Virus record (IMG/VR): IMGVR_UViG_3300003691_000024
Location: 1 to 39,672 of that record
DNA: 39,672 nt
DNA from: a virus
Direction: 5' to 3' (one strand)
Below, piece by piece: positions 30,095 to 37,818 of this stretch. Each line of letters begins with the position of its first letter. The first letter of the stretch is position 1. The notes beneath the pieces were generated by a model. The model worked only from the letters and a program-made list of their open reading frames with translations. It had not been told where the DNA came from and did not search any database. The translations under genes and the position numbers were made by a program.

Positions 30095-31132
30095 TCAATT
30101 AATAGGTATCTTGTATTTATTTTCAAGCTGTTTCAAAGTATACAACTTGCTCGTTCTTTTGTCAACAATATCATTAAAATCTATCAGTCCAGAACGCACA
30201 AGGTCAGCTCTTTTTTTTCCGACAACTGAATTTTGCCAGTCCTTACCTTTTCCGGCCCATCGTTCCTTATAAGATTTATCAGTTAATCCATATTCAATCC
30301 TTTCACGGGAATCAAGATCTCTCTCCGCATAACGGGAATACCTGTTGTCCATCTCCGGGACATCCAGTCCCAGGTCAGCCCATGTTTTTACAACAGGAGC
30401 ATAGACACAGCGTCAATTAGGATGGAAAGGAGTAAGCGCCCTCTGTTCTCCATGCGCCCACTGCTGAGAGTCCATAGCGGCGCACCGGGGGCACGTTCCT
30501 TGCCCGGTGTTCACGTTTCCATTCTCAAGAGTCGATAAGAGCTTGTAACCCTTGACCATGTCCTGATTTTGCGAATACGTCAACTCTCTTGCGTAACTGC
30601 TGGCCGTGGCCGTGTAAGTCCGGGCCTCGGTCTTGATGTTTCTCAGGGTCATTTCAGAGCCAAGAGATTTTTTAATCTCCCGGCTCATCTGAGCAATACC
30701 CTTTCCCTCGATCCGCTTTTCAGTAATGAGTCTCGTTAGGTCTTGACTGATTGCCCCCTCTAATGATCCGACTAAAACTTTTCCGTTTATTTTCTGAGTT
30801 AAAGCGAGCCCTTCAAGCTGATTCCTTGACATGGCTACCGGCTTAAAACCCTCTACGGCTCCATCCCAAGACAACACGGAATCAATGGAAACTTTCGAGG
30901 CCATGCCAGCGGCCCCAAAAGTTCTTGAAACAGGAACCGAAAGCTCAGAGGCAAGGCCAGTCACCACGGCCTCGACTTCCTCAATGGTTCCCAATGTCAC
31001 TTGAGAACTGATATTATTAACAAGTTTAGAATACTCTTTAACTATGACTCCGGCTACCTTGTCCGTGTAGCCGTTCAGCATTGCTTGAATTTCAAGTATT
31101 CGAATCTCTGTTATTTTTTGCTCTATGATCAT
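30095..31132 (-). CDS. Mu F-like minor head protein with in-frame UGA at a conserved Cys (selenoprotein candidate), 345 aa
   Basis: Residues 1-239 form the helical Mu gpF/SPP1 gp7-like domain ending TGQGTCPRCAAMDSQQWAHG and RALTPFHPN. The family motif is C..C ... HPNCRC. Here the first Cys of CRC is TGA (30413-30415), followed in frame by RCVYAPVVKTWADLG and 92 more residues to a TGA at 30095. A hairpin of bacterial-SECIS type lies 21 bases after the UGA. The downstream part has an ATG (30352) but no usable ribosome binding site. If UGA is not decoded, the product is 239 aa and lacks the metal-binding end. Follows the portal gene in a TAAATG overlap, as usual for this family. Confidence 0.75.
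30378..30400 (-). promoter_or_regulatory. Candidate bacterial SECIS hairpin downstream of UGA
   Basis: Minus strand GCTC-C-TGTT pairs with AACA-T-GGGC (one mismatch, one G-U), closing a 5-base loop GTAAA. The loop begins 21 bases after the UGA and its first base is G. Bacterial SECIS elements lie immediately 3' of the UGA, with a short apical loop starting with G (often GU) about 16-37 bases away. Confidence 0.5.
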
Positions 31133-32592
31133 TTATTATCCCCTTGCCCAAAAAGCTTTGAAATATCTGAAAGATCAGTTTCGCCTCCCCTTGAATCACT
31201 GAGAATCATCCCCTCTATGTCTTCCCACTTAACATCCTTGAACGCCTTGAAATTTGGCTTTATCACGTATTCGAAAACAGCTTGAGATGGAAGTTTTCTA
31301 GCGTCAACGAGAATCTTTATCAATTGGACTTGCTCACTAGTAAGAGAGCTGTATCCGAACTCCTTATTAACCGTAGCCCCGCCTTCCGGGAATTCTTGGT
31401 CTGTCTTGAAATCGCAGGCAATAGAAAGGGCAGAGTTACAAACACTTTCCAACTCTGCGGCCCATCCTTTCAGGTCGGCAAGTGTTTTCTCGGTGTCGAT
31501 TACTTTTGTCGTAGCAAGTTCTTTCCCGGTCGGCCTGGAAACTTCGACTCCATACTGTCTGATTGCCGCCTCTATATAGTCGATATGCTTGAAACCAGCC
31601 TCTGTTCCCTTTCCGTTGATCTCAACATATTTTACATCAGCTTCCGTTTTAGAAGCCCCAATACCGAGAAAGCTCGATATGTTGGCAACGACCTTTTTTA
31701 TATCTATCTTACTGCCGATGATCGTCAAGAAAGGAGTTCTTGCGGCAAGGAGGATCCACGTTTCGAGGCTCCAGGAATTCCAATGGGCCTTGGTCAGGTT
31801 GGCAAGGCCCCGCACCGGAGTATCACCGGTCAGTAATGTATCCTGTTTACCAGGGGTATAGGCGACAACCGGAATATATGACAGCGGTAATATAGTTTCG
31901 GATATCTTTTTTTCTTCGTTATCCGAAAATTCATAAACGGTACATTTGCAGGCTGAACCGTCGGACTCATAACACCTTGCTTTGTAAATCGTTTCCTTTT
32001 GATAACTATTATCAACTGTTCTTTCTTTTGTTTCAAGTATACGGAATTCCGTTAAAACCCCGCTCTTGCCAGAAAACCCCAACAAGTCTGTAGAGGGATC
32101 AATGAGCCGAAAATATGGCCTGAGTCCCTGTTCCTTGGCTTCCTTTTGAGAAAGGTTACCGTTAGGTTTTTTAGGACCATCGACAAGGATTATCCCGCTA
32201 CCGAGCCCAAGCCCAAACCCGGCAACATGGCCCATGAACACGTCAAGGCTGTTCCCCTCGGTGTCAGCCTTTGCCTTGATATCATTTACAACATCAAGCT
32301 TCAAGGCATTCTCCGAAAGCTCTATACCCTGCCCCGTGATCCTCCCGGCCCATCCTGAAACACCGATCTGGAAAGCGTTGACGAGATTTGAAATTTCAAT
32401 GCGATTTTTAAAAAGGTCATCACTTTCAACCTTTGCTCGCTTAACAAGATAGGTATCGCCCTTTAGTTTCAGAGCGTCCTCACCTTCCATAAGAGTTTTC
32501 GGAAGGTCTACCTTTTTCCGATAAGCCTTGATTCTTTCTTCAAGATAAAAGGGAGATTTCGGATTGTCAAAGTTTGGTTTCTGTGTGTTCAT
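31129..32592 (-). CDS. Portal protein (DUF4055-like), 487 aa
   Basis: Portal features of the DUF4055 type: YLVKRAKVESDDLFKNRIEI near residue 50, GVSGWAGRITGQG, VFMGHVAGFGLGLGSGIILV, RPYFRLIDPSTDLLGF, and the crown/stem region EAGFKHIDYIEAAIRQYGVE followed by a long helix. It is placed between small accessory genes/terminase and the Mu F-like gene, as expected. Forms the dodecameric DNA channel at the capsid vertex. Confidence 0.9.
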   Translation of the reverse strand: MNTQKPNFDNPKSPFYLEERIKAYRKKVDLPKTLMEGEDALKLKGDTYLVKRAKVESDDLFKNRIEISNLVNAFQIGVSGWAGRITGQGIELSENALKLDVVNDIKAKADTEGNSLDVFMGHVAGFGLGLGSGIILVDGPKKPNGNLSQKEAKEQGLRPYFRLIDPSTDLLGFSGKSGVLTEFRILETKERTVDNSYQKETIYKARCYESDGSACKCTVYEFSDNEEKKISETILPLSYIPVVAYTPGKQDTLLTGDTPVRGLANLTKAHWNSWSLETWILLAARTPFLTIIGSKIDIKKVVANISSFLGIGASKTEADVKYVEINGKGTEAGFKHIDYIEAAIRQYGVEVSRPTGKELATTKVIDTEKTLADLKGWAAELESVCNSALSIACDFKTDQEFPEGGATVNKEFGYSSLTSEQVQLIKILVDARKLPSQAVFEYVIKPNFKAFKDVKWEDIEGMILSDSRGGETDLSDISKLFGQGDNK

Positions 32593-32597
32593 GATTA

Positions 32598-32822
32598 TTA
32601 ACTGTTTAAGTAGTACTTACAATCAAACCTGTAAAGAAAGTCGCCGCCCATCTCGGTTATATGCGCCTGGTGTTCTTCCATTTCCTGGTTCTTCTTGCAC
32701 TTTGGCTTAGACTGAAGGCCAACTATAATATGACCATCTGGGAGAAAGGAACACGTTGAGCACTGAATTACATTAACCCCTCTTATCTCCACAATATCAA
32801 CCTTTCTTTTTTTCATTTGCAT
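32598..32822 (-). CDS. Small zinc-ribbon-like protein, 74 aa
   Basis: Contains CSTC and, further on, KCKKN and DCKYY: four or more cysteines typical of a zinc-binding fold. Overlaps the preceding Cys-rich gene by 26 bases. An alternative start two codons in (MKKRK) is possible. Function unknown; placed between terminase and portal. Confidence 0.6.
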   Translation of the reverse strand: MQMKKRKVDIVEIRGVNVIQCSTCSFLPDGHIIVGLQSKPKCKKNQEMEEHQAHITEMGGDFLYRFDCKYYLNS

Positions 32823-32979
32823 GGATATAGCTCACATACTTACCAATATAATTTATATGTGAACAATTAACACAAGGCACCTCGTTACTATTGACCACCG
32901 CGTAGTATTTGCAATTACGGCACCGCTCCAGGGGCGTTTTCCCGTCGTACTCGTAATTATCTCTTATGTCCTCGCTCAT
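32797..32979 (-). CDS. Small Cys4 zinc-binding protein, 60 aa
   Basis: CRNCKYYAV and CVNCSH form a clear C-x2-C ... C-x2-C zinc site. ATG at 32977-32979 is preferred over upstream in-frame TTG codons. Overlaps neighbours on both sides by short stretches, indicating coupled translation. Function unknown. Confidence 0.6.
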   Translation of the reverse strand: MSEDIRDNYEYDGKTPLERCRNCKYYAVVNSNEVPCVNCSHINYIGKYVSYIHANEKKKG

Positions 32980-32981
32980 AA

Positions 32982-33293
32982 TCAATGCCAATAGAGAACA
33001 ACTTTAAATCTCTCACCAAGAGACATCAACATATGGGCGATTGCTTTATTCCAATCTAACTCTGAATTAATATAGATGATTATTCCCAACCTTGCCGCCG
33101 AAACCTCTTTCAACTCCCAATTAGGATTGGTTCCGTACCCTTCTGCGGTCATGCTTTCAGGGGGAATGCTACTCCCAGGCATACCGTATATTTTTTTAAA
33201 GACTTTTTCCGATGGTGTTAATTTTAGCCTGCTCCAACCAACGAGCGGTTTTCCCGTATGTTCTTTATCAAATAAAATTGTTAGATCTGTCAT
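32982..33293 (-). CDS. Hypothetical protein, 103 aa
   Basis: No family recognised. Start supported by AAACGGAGAAG upstream. Mixed alpha/beta with a terminal helix (WNKAIAHMLMSLGERFKVVL). Lies in a run of small genes between terL and the portal gene, likely accessory. Confidence 0.65.
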   Translation of the reverse strand: MTDLTILFDKEHTGKPLVGWSRLKLTPSEKVFKKIYGMPGSSIPPESMTAEGYGTNPNWELKEVSAARLGIIIYINSELDWNKAIAHMLMSLGERFKVVLYWH

Positions 33294-33332
33294 GATTTTA
33301 TCTTCTCCGTTTTCTTGCTGTTTAAATAAAAA

Positions 33333-33602
33333 CTACATATCAGTTAATTGCTTTTTTAATCCTTCAGCTTCTCCTTCAAACTTACTTTTAACTAATTCGT
33401 ATATCTTGTCAAACTCTTCCTTGTTTAAATCGCTCTCGTAAATAACTATTCTTTTCTCTTGTCTTGGATTGCTTGCAGGGGTGTATCTTTCAAAGTTAAC
33501 AGGCCCTTCTTCATACAGCTCTTTTACCAGACTTAACCTTCTGTAGATTGTTTCTATTTTATCTTGCAATTCAACCGCAAACTTCAGTGTAGCGTTGTCC
33601 AT
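33333..33602 (-). CDS. Small coiled-coil protein, 89 aa
   Basis: Two helices: KFAVELQDKIETIYRRLSLV and KEEFDKIYELVKSKFEGEAE, separated by a proline-containing loop. AAACGGAGA precedes the ATG by 9 bases. No family recognised. Follows terL by 17 bases. Confidence 0.65.
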   Translation of the reverse strand: MDNATLKFAVELQDKIETIYRRLSLVKELYEEGPVNFERYTPASNPRQEKRIVIYESDLNKEEFDKIYELVKSKFEGEAEGLKKQLTDM

Positions 33603-33619
33603 TTATTAAATCTCCGTTT

Positions 33620-34954
33620 TTAAAAGAAACTATCATAAAATTCAACCTCGTCGTTACCTTCAACGGGAAATTCAGTCTCTGACCAATAACCAATGGCAGT
33701 GGTTATATGATGGTACTGGTTCTTTTCGTCCTCCTGAAAGGCTGAATCCTTTTTAACTTGCACCGTAGATAAACCTTTATAGCTCCACTTTGCTTTTTCT
33801 GGATTAACAAAGAATCTTCGTTCACTCAACATATTGCATATTAACGCACGTAAAGAGTTTTGTCTATCTTCAATTGAAGGGTGACTCTTTTTTACATTGT
33901 TAATAACTTCGAATCCGTGCGCCTGTAAGATATCTGTTACTATGTGATAATAACTCCTGTGTCCGTGCTTCGATCCTATGTTTCCGTACGGGTCACCATA
34001 AAGTTTCACTACTCTGTTTTTATGATTTTTATACCTATCAACAAATTCAAGCCCAACGTTTTTCGGTTGCGCAGACTCTAAAACAAGCTCATCAACAATA
34101 TGGTAAATCTCAGGCTCTTTTTCGGTTATTACGGCTGAACACATCGGGGTTTTGTTCTGATCATGTGTCCATATTATTTGGTCGTTTTCGTGTAATGTTG
34201 CACGTGAAACATTCTCGCTCGAAAAGTCTGGATAGATCCGGCCCGAAACAGTTTCAAAGCTCCCTTCATACTCTTGCCGATACTGCATTGGGGAAAGAGT
34301 CCGCTTTGCTTCGAGGATGTCACTTTCTTTTAATAGCTCAGCAGATAACCAATGATAATACCCCCAATCCAGATCTATTTCACTTTTTGCATACTCGGCC
34401 AAGTCGTAATAATGGTTGAGCCCTTCCGGCACCCCGCACAATGTAGCCCCGGCCTGATAACCACCGGGGAAAATGGTCGATAAAGCAGGCCTTAAATGCT
34501 CGGGCCACACGTCAGGCTTTAGGTTTCCAAACTCGTCAATCAGCGCATAAACCCACGGGATGCCTTCGATTCTCTCTGATGACTCTAGGCCGCACACATG
34601 CGCTTCAGAGCCATTCGGGAGAAAAATTATCTTTTCTGTTTCGTTCGGCTTTCTTGGATGGCTTGCAGAAAGAGTAAGCTGCTTGAGGTCTTCCCAAAAT
34701 ATCTTCTTCGCCTGCCCCTCGGTCGGTGCTCCAAACAGGTAGGGGCCTACTTGTCCATTACCCATCATCAATCTAGACAGCGCCCGTTTTGGCATCTCTG
34801 TTTTACCTGATCTCCGGCCAGACGGATTCACGATAAATCTATGAATCCTTGTCAGGATATCGAGATAGTAAGCCTGCTGCCCATCGTGATGAATCAGCGG
34901 GTACCAACGCTCCATCTGTTTTTCAAGGGCTTTTATTTTTCCTGAATTTTTCAT
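33620..34954 (-). CDS. terL: Terminase large subunit, 444 aa
   Basis: Walker A PSGRRSGKTE near residue 45, Walker B VYALIDEFGNL near residue 138 with the catalytic Glu, and a C-terminal RNase H-like nuclease region beginning about residue 255 (MCSAVITEKEPEIYHIVDEL ... VKLYGDPYGN), the usual acidic triad area. Powers DNA packaging through the portal and cuts concatemers. Small subunit lies 2 kb upstream at 36853. An intrinsic terminator (34961-34989) just before its start suggests independent or antiterminated expression. A perfect parS site is embedded in the codons for NVSRAT (34196-34211). Confidence 0.93.
   Translation of the reverse strand: MKNSGKIKALEKQMERWYPLIHHDGQQAYYLDILTRIHRFIVNPSGRRSGKTEMPKRALSRLMMGNGQVGPYLFGAPTEGQAKKIFWEDLKQLTLSASHPRKPNETEKIIFLPNGSEAHVCGLESSERIEGIPWVYALIDEFGNLKPDVWPEHLRPALSTIFPGGYQAGATLCGVPEGLNHYYDLAEYAKSEIDLDWGYYHWLSAELLKESDILEAKRTLSPMQYRQEYEGSFETVSGRIYPDFSSENVSRATLHENDQIIWTHDQNKTPMCSAVITEKEPEIYHIVDELVLESAQPKNVGLEFVDRYKNHKNRVVKLYGDPYGNIGSKHGHRSYYHIVTDILQAHGFEVINNVKKSHPSIEDRQNSLRALICNMLSERRFFVNPEKAKWSYKGLSTVQVKKDSAFQEDEKNQYHHITTAIGYWSETEFPVEGNDEVEFYDSFF
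34196..34211. promoter_or_regulatory. parS: Perfect ParB-binding site parS (copy 2), inside terL
   Basis: TGTTGCACGTGAAACA matches TGTTNCACGTGAAACA at every fixed position. It lies within the terminase coding sequence, so it has been kept compatible with the protein. About 14 kb from copy 1. Confidence 0.8.
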
Positions 34955-34960
34955 AAAAAG

Positions 34961-34989
34961 AAAGGGTATCGTTAAACACGATACCCTTT
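34961..34989 (-). terminator. Intrinsic terminator upstream of terL
   Basis: Perfect 11-bp stem AAAGGGTATCG/CGATACCCTTT with a 7-base loop; on the minus strand CTTTTTATG follows. It separates the accessory genes at 35015-36714 from terL. Confidence 0.85.
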
Positions 34990-35014
34990 ATGTTACATCA
35001 AATTGCTGTGCTGT

Positions 35015-35359
35015 TTAGAATAAATCAAAAGAGCCACCAAAATCAAAAGATGGCGGCTTATCCACATTCCTGATAAGACAATGGTCTTGCATGCTTTTTA
35101 ATTGCTCAACCATGCCTATGAAATTGGCGTCCCCAAGGTCATAAAACCGAACGTAGGCTTTTTTTCTGTAAACTCCAGTAAGCACAATGGTATTATTGCT
35201 CCTGAAACCTATATCTGCATCAACCCGCGTGTATTCCTTCAGCTCTGCTACTTTTCTAGCGACATATGCTTTATGATTGGTTATCTCATCCTTGAGCTTT
35301 TTATTTTCTTTTTCGAGCGCCAGTATCCCCAAGATCCCTTTAAGCCATTTGATAATCAT
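35015..35359 (-). CDS. Hypothetical protein, 114 aa, hydrophobic N terminus plus coiled coil
   Basis: N-terminal short hydrophobic stretch (IIKWLKGILGILAL) then a charged coiled coil (EKENKKLKDEITNHKAYVAR) and a beta-rich C-terminal half. Overlaps the upstream gene by 4 bases. May be peripherally membrane-bound. No family recognised. Confidence 0.6.
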   Translation of the reverse strand: MIIKWLKGILGILALEKENKKLKDEITNHKAYVARKVAELKEYTRVDADIGFRSNNTIVLTGVYRKKAYVRFYDLGDANFIGMVEQLKSMQDHCLIRNVDKPPSFDFGGSFDLF

Positions 35360-35571
35360 TCCTCTTCTCCATCTGTTGAATCATTACTTTGAAATACAGT
35401 TATCTCATTCCTGCTTTTTTGATATACTATGTTTTCCTGGCAAGCAATAAAAGGAATCCCTATATCTGATTCACAAAAAACTGTTTCAGTCTCGCATATC
35501 CTCTTTAAAACTTCAACCTTTTCCTCTAGAGAAAGACTATCAACATCAAGCATATTATCAAATCTCCTCAA
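35356..35571 (-). CDS. Small acidic hypothetical protein, 71 aa
   Basis: Acidic helical N-terminal part (DVDSLSLEEKVEVLKRI), three cysteines, and an acidic end (TDGEEE). Overlaps both neighbours by a few bases. No family recognised. Confidence 0.55.
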   Translation of the reverse strand: MRRFDNMLDVDSLSLEEKVEVLKRICETETVFCESDIGIPFIACQENIVYQKSRNEITVFQSNDSTDGEEE

Positions 35572-35863
35572 GCTGAATGGTAATCATTCCAGATTGTTCG
35601 TTTTCAAGAATCTGGTTGCTGACTAAAAGTTCTTCTCTGCCGTCACTTGTTGCGACATATAGCATACTCTCTTCAGTCATTTCTTTCAGGTTCACGACTC
35701 GAAACATGAAAGAACCTGTATCGGGAAAAAGCACATCTAAAAGATTATAGAATATAAGCATACAAAGAAAGCATAATGCGTCAAGGTATTCCTTCTCGTA
35801 AAAACAAGAGATAATTAAGAGAGATAAAATTATACCACAAACGATATTGATAATCGTTCTCAC
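35558..35863 (-). CDS. Small membrane protein, two membrane helices, 101 aa
   Basis: GTG start at 35861-35863 overlaps the upstream stop (GTGA), preferred over longer frames. Two hydrophobic helices (IINIVCGIILSLLIISCF and LDALCFLCMLIFYNLLDVLF) form a hairpin with an EKEY turn, then a soluble C-terminal half. Could be an anti-holin-like or superinfection-type membrane protein; unproven. Confidence 0.6.
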   Translation of the reverse strand: MRTIINIVCGIILSLLIISCFYEKEYLDALCFLCMLIFYNLLDVLFPDTGSFMFRVVNLKEMTEESMLYVATSDGREELLVSNQILENEQSGMITIQLEEI

Positions 35864-36714
35864 GCTTCTACCTCTTCGAGTAATTCGGGAAACTCCCAAC
35901 TTACAGGTGAAGGCTTGCCGCAGTAGCGCCATAGATGTTTATCAAAACGATACACATCTGTTTCCCAGTTACCAGGCCCAGAGAAAAATTCAAACCCATT
36001 CCTTACCAACCACGCCATGACTTCGACCGCACCTTTTACACGGGTCTCGGTTTTCTTTTTCTTGATTGGTTCGGCGTTTCTGTGAAAATCGCCCCCGGAA
36101 CGGTACGGATAATCACTTTCATCACATAGGGAATACGCTGTTATGAATGCTTTCTGATTTTCACCCCTTACCGCGCCCCACACTTCACACTCGATAGACA
36201 AACCATACTTAAGCGACTCACGGACAACAGGGTGACATCCGGTGTAATCAATAGGTTCTGTTTCGTAATCGTCAAGATTTATAATTGCTCCGCACGACGT
36301 TTCAACTTCCTCTTCAAATACAATATCACTGTCAAGGCAGAAATGTTTAGAAGTTTCCCGTCGCCCGGTCAATGCCTTGCATTTAAAAGATTCATATGCA
36401 AAACAGCATGCGTAATAGCTGATATTCCTGGCGTCGATATTCCCGGCCCTGATATTCCCGGCCCTGATATTCCTGGCGTCGATATTCCAGGCGTCGATAT
36501 TCCCGGCCCTGATATTCCCGGCCCTGATATTCCTGGCGTCGATATTCCAGGCCCTGATATTCCCGGCCCTGATATTCCCGGCCCTGATATTCCTGGCGTC
36601 GATTGAAGCCTCTATACAGATATCAAAGTTAACAGTCAAATCTCCATCAATTGTTAATGTTATACCCTCTATAGCAGCAACAAGCTCCTCGTGCGTTTCA
36701 AATGTAACACTCAT
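35860..36714 (-). CDS. Pentapeptide-type beta-helix protein with 12 tandem repeats, 284 aa
   Basis: After 38 residues, 12 five-residue repeats (DARNI, RAGNI, DAWNI) run to about residue 98, a likely beta-helix rod in which Ile and Ala point inward and Arg/Asp/Trp outward. A C-terminal globular domain (residues 110-284) follows with several Cys and Trp (YDFDK-like VYRFDKHLW); no family recognised. Start follows AAACGGAGAGG. The repeat is encoded by near-identical 15-bp units, so copy number may vary between relatives. Confidence 0.75.
   Translation of the reverse strand: MSVTFETHEELVAAIEGITLTIDGDLTVNFDICIEASIDARNIRAGNIRAGNIRAWNIDARNIRAGNIRAGNIDAWNIDARNIRAGNIRAGNIDARNISYYACCFAYESFKCKALTGRRETSKHFCLDSDIVFEEEVETSCGAIINLDDYETEPIDYTGCHPVVRESLKYGLSIECEVWGAVRGENQKAFITAYSLCDESDYPYRSGGDFHRNAEPIKKKKTETRVKGAVEVMAWLVRNGFEFFSGPGNWETDVYRFDKHLWRYCGKPSPVSWEFPELLEEVEA
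36421..36600. repeat. 12 x 15-bp tandem repeat with 60-bp higher order
   Basis: Twelve exact-length units of GATATTCC(T/C/A)GG(CGTC/CCCT). They are arranged as three tetrads (CGTC, CCCT, CCCT, CGTC) with small changes at tetrad starts, so the array grew by 60-bp duplications. Coding on the minus strand; the opposite strand is also open as an artefact of the repeat. Confidence 0.95.
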
Positions 36715-36742
36715 TTTTTACCTCTCCGTTTTATTTTAAATA

Positions 36743-36787
36743 AAAAAAAATCCTTACCATCAATAATAAATATAAACGATAAGGATT
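36743..36787 (-). terminator. Intrinsic terminator after terS
   Basis: Minus-strand AATCCTTA/TAAGGATT stem with a 23-base loop followed by a T8 run. It ends the terS transcript before the repeat-protein gene. Confidence 0.75.
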
Positions 36788-36852
36788 AAAAATACAACCT
36801 GAAAATAATATTCACTGTCTGTTTTTTTATTCGTACGCGGCATTACGCACTC

Positions 36853-37227
36853 TCATTTTAATTTATTCTTGGCAAGCTCCATCAAAACATCTGCAATATC
36901 TTCAGCGGTGTTAGTTTCCTCTTTTTCGGGTTTTACTTTCAACCCTACCTGATAAGCTGACAGGTAAATCAATCCATTATTTGCAGGGTTTCCTTCAGGG
37001 TCGAAGGCGCACTTGTCCACTTTTTCTAGGAACCTAGCCTTTCTGAGAACTTCTCCTATCTTGACAGCCTCGGAGAATTCAGGGTGAACCTTCCTCCATT
37101 CGTAAAAAGTATCCTCAGAGATTGGTATTGTTGCGCAGAAAGTAACGTTGTGCCCTCCCTCCTTCAGGCACTCTATAACTCTCTTGCAGTATACTTTTTT
37201 ATATTTTGTTGGCTGTCCTGGTGGCAT
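36853..37227 (-). CDS. terS: Terminase small subunit, 124 aa
   Basis: N-terminal GQPTKYKKVYCKRV with a helix-turn-helix-like segment (VTFCATIPISEDTFYEWRKV HPEF split across helices) is the usual form of phage small terminases (GRPTKY ... S..T...W...). The middle helices carry FSEAVKIGEVLRKARF, and the C terminus is acidic/helical. It should recognise the packaging site and load the large subunit. Non-coding palindromes just upstream (37461-37504) are candidates for that site. Confidence 0.8.
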   Translation of the reverse strand: MPPGQPTKYKKVYCKRVIECLKEGGHNVTFCATIPISEDTFYEWRKVHPEFSEAVKIGEVLRKARFLEKVDKCAFDPEGNPANNGLIYLSAYQVGLKVKPEKEETNTAEDIADVLMELAKNKLK

Positions 37228-37233
37228 TTGTTC

Positions 37234-37470
37234 CTAGAACCTTTTAAAATCTTTTCCAAACTCTTCTGGATATTTTTTTGACGAAGGAAAACAAAAACAG
37301 CAAGGATTTGAACCAAGCTTTGCAGTGACAAGAAAATCAAAAAAAGTGTACCTACAGTTTTTTCCGCACTTCTTCAGGATTCTTGTTTTAAATTGCAAAA
37401 GCCGATACTTTTCCCGGCAAGCCATTCCGCAATTATTCCGTATTTGTGAAACCCGCATATGTGTCGACAC
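37234..37470 (-). CDS. Possible small Cys-rich protein, 78 aa
   Basis: Open frame with CGMAC, KKCGKNC and PCCFC, suggesting a metal-binding fold, just upstream of terS. No good ribosome binding site before either ATG, so expression is uncertain. Could be an accessory to terS or non-coding. Confidence 0.35.
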   Translation of the reverse strand: MSTHMRVSQIRNNCGMACREKYRLLQFKTRILKKCGKNCRYTFFDFLVTAKLGSNPCCFCFPSSKKYPEEFGKDFKRF

Positions 37471-37535
37471 GTTGAGCCACGATCCGAATTATTCGGTCAC
37501 CGGTTCGGGGGCGGAAGGTCCCTTTAATTTCATTG

Positions 37536-37615
37536 TGGCAGCCTCCAGGTATTGAACCTGACACGTATCAGACATATCCTAGGTATCATCAACGCACTGA
37601 ACCTTCAGCACTACC
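37536..37615 (-). tRNA. Degenerate tRNA-like element, possibly Pro(AGG)
   Basis: A good T-arm is visible (TCAGG, loop TTCAATA, CCTGG), and GGTAGT can pair with GCTGCC as a weak acceptor stem. A loop CTAGGAT with U33 and A37 would give anticodon AGG, but the D-arm is unclear, there is an extra base before the acceptor, and no CCA is placed correctly. Likely a decayed or unusual tRNA. Confidence 0.3.
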
Positions 37616-37649
37616 ATGCTTTTTTAGAAAAATACAATCATATAAAACA

Positions 37650-37710
37650 GCAACCAGGACCCCCGGAGCGAAGTACTTTTTTATGATACGGGGTGGGTTC
37701 TCCTGGTTGC
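37650..37710. ncRNA. Long perfect-ended hairpin RNA candidate
   Basis: GCAACCAGGA (37650-37659) is fully complementary to TCCTGGTTGC (37701-37710). Inside, CCCC can pair with GGGG, leaving a structured 61-base element directly beside tRNA-Asn. Strand and function unknown; no known RNA class recognised. Confidence 0.5.
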
Positions 37711-37715
37711 TTACT

Positions 37716-37791
37716 TGGCTCCGAGATCAGGACTCGAACCTGAAATACTGGCGTTAACAGCGCCATGCCTTACCGATTAGGCTATCCCGGA
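37716..37791 (-). tRNA. tRNA-Asn(GTT), CCA encoded
   Basis: Full cloverleaf on the minus strand: acceptor TCCGGGA/TCTCGGA (one G-U), D-arm GCC...GGC with GG in the loop, anticodon arm TGGCG/CGCCA with loop CTGTTAA (anticodon GTT), T-arm TCAGG/CCTGA with loop TTCGAGT, discriminator G and encoded CCA. 76 bases. Canonical bases T33, A37 and TTCGA are all present. Confidence 0.97.
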
Positions 37792-37818
37792 ATGTTTTTT
37801 CTACTCACTCGAAAAGAA

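Noticed and set aside
30077-30097. TGA at 30095 as another recoded stop, since the next gene is in frame six codons later
   Set aside because: The next gene has its own ATG with AGGGG upstream; being in frame is a one-in-three coincidence.
36232-36606. Plus-strand frame with DIPGP/DIPGV repeats
   Set aside because: It is the antisense shadow of the 15-bp coding repeat; no ribosome binding site, and the minus-strand frame has a proper start and globular domain.
37300-37376. T-arm-like GGTTCAAATCC on the minus strand
   Set aside because: The flanking T-stem does not pair and no acceptor or anticodon arm can be built.
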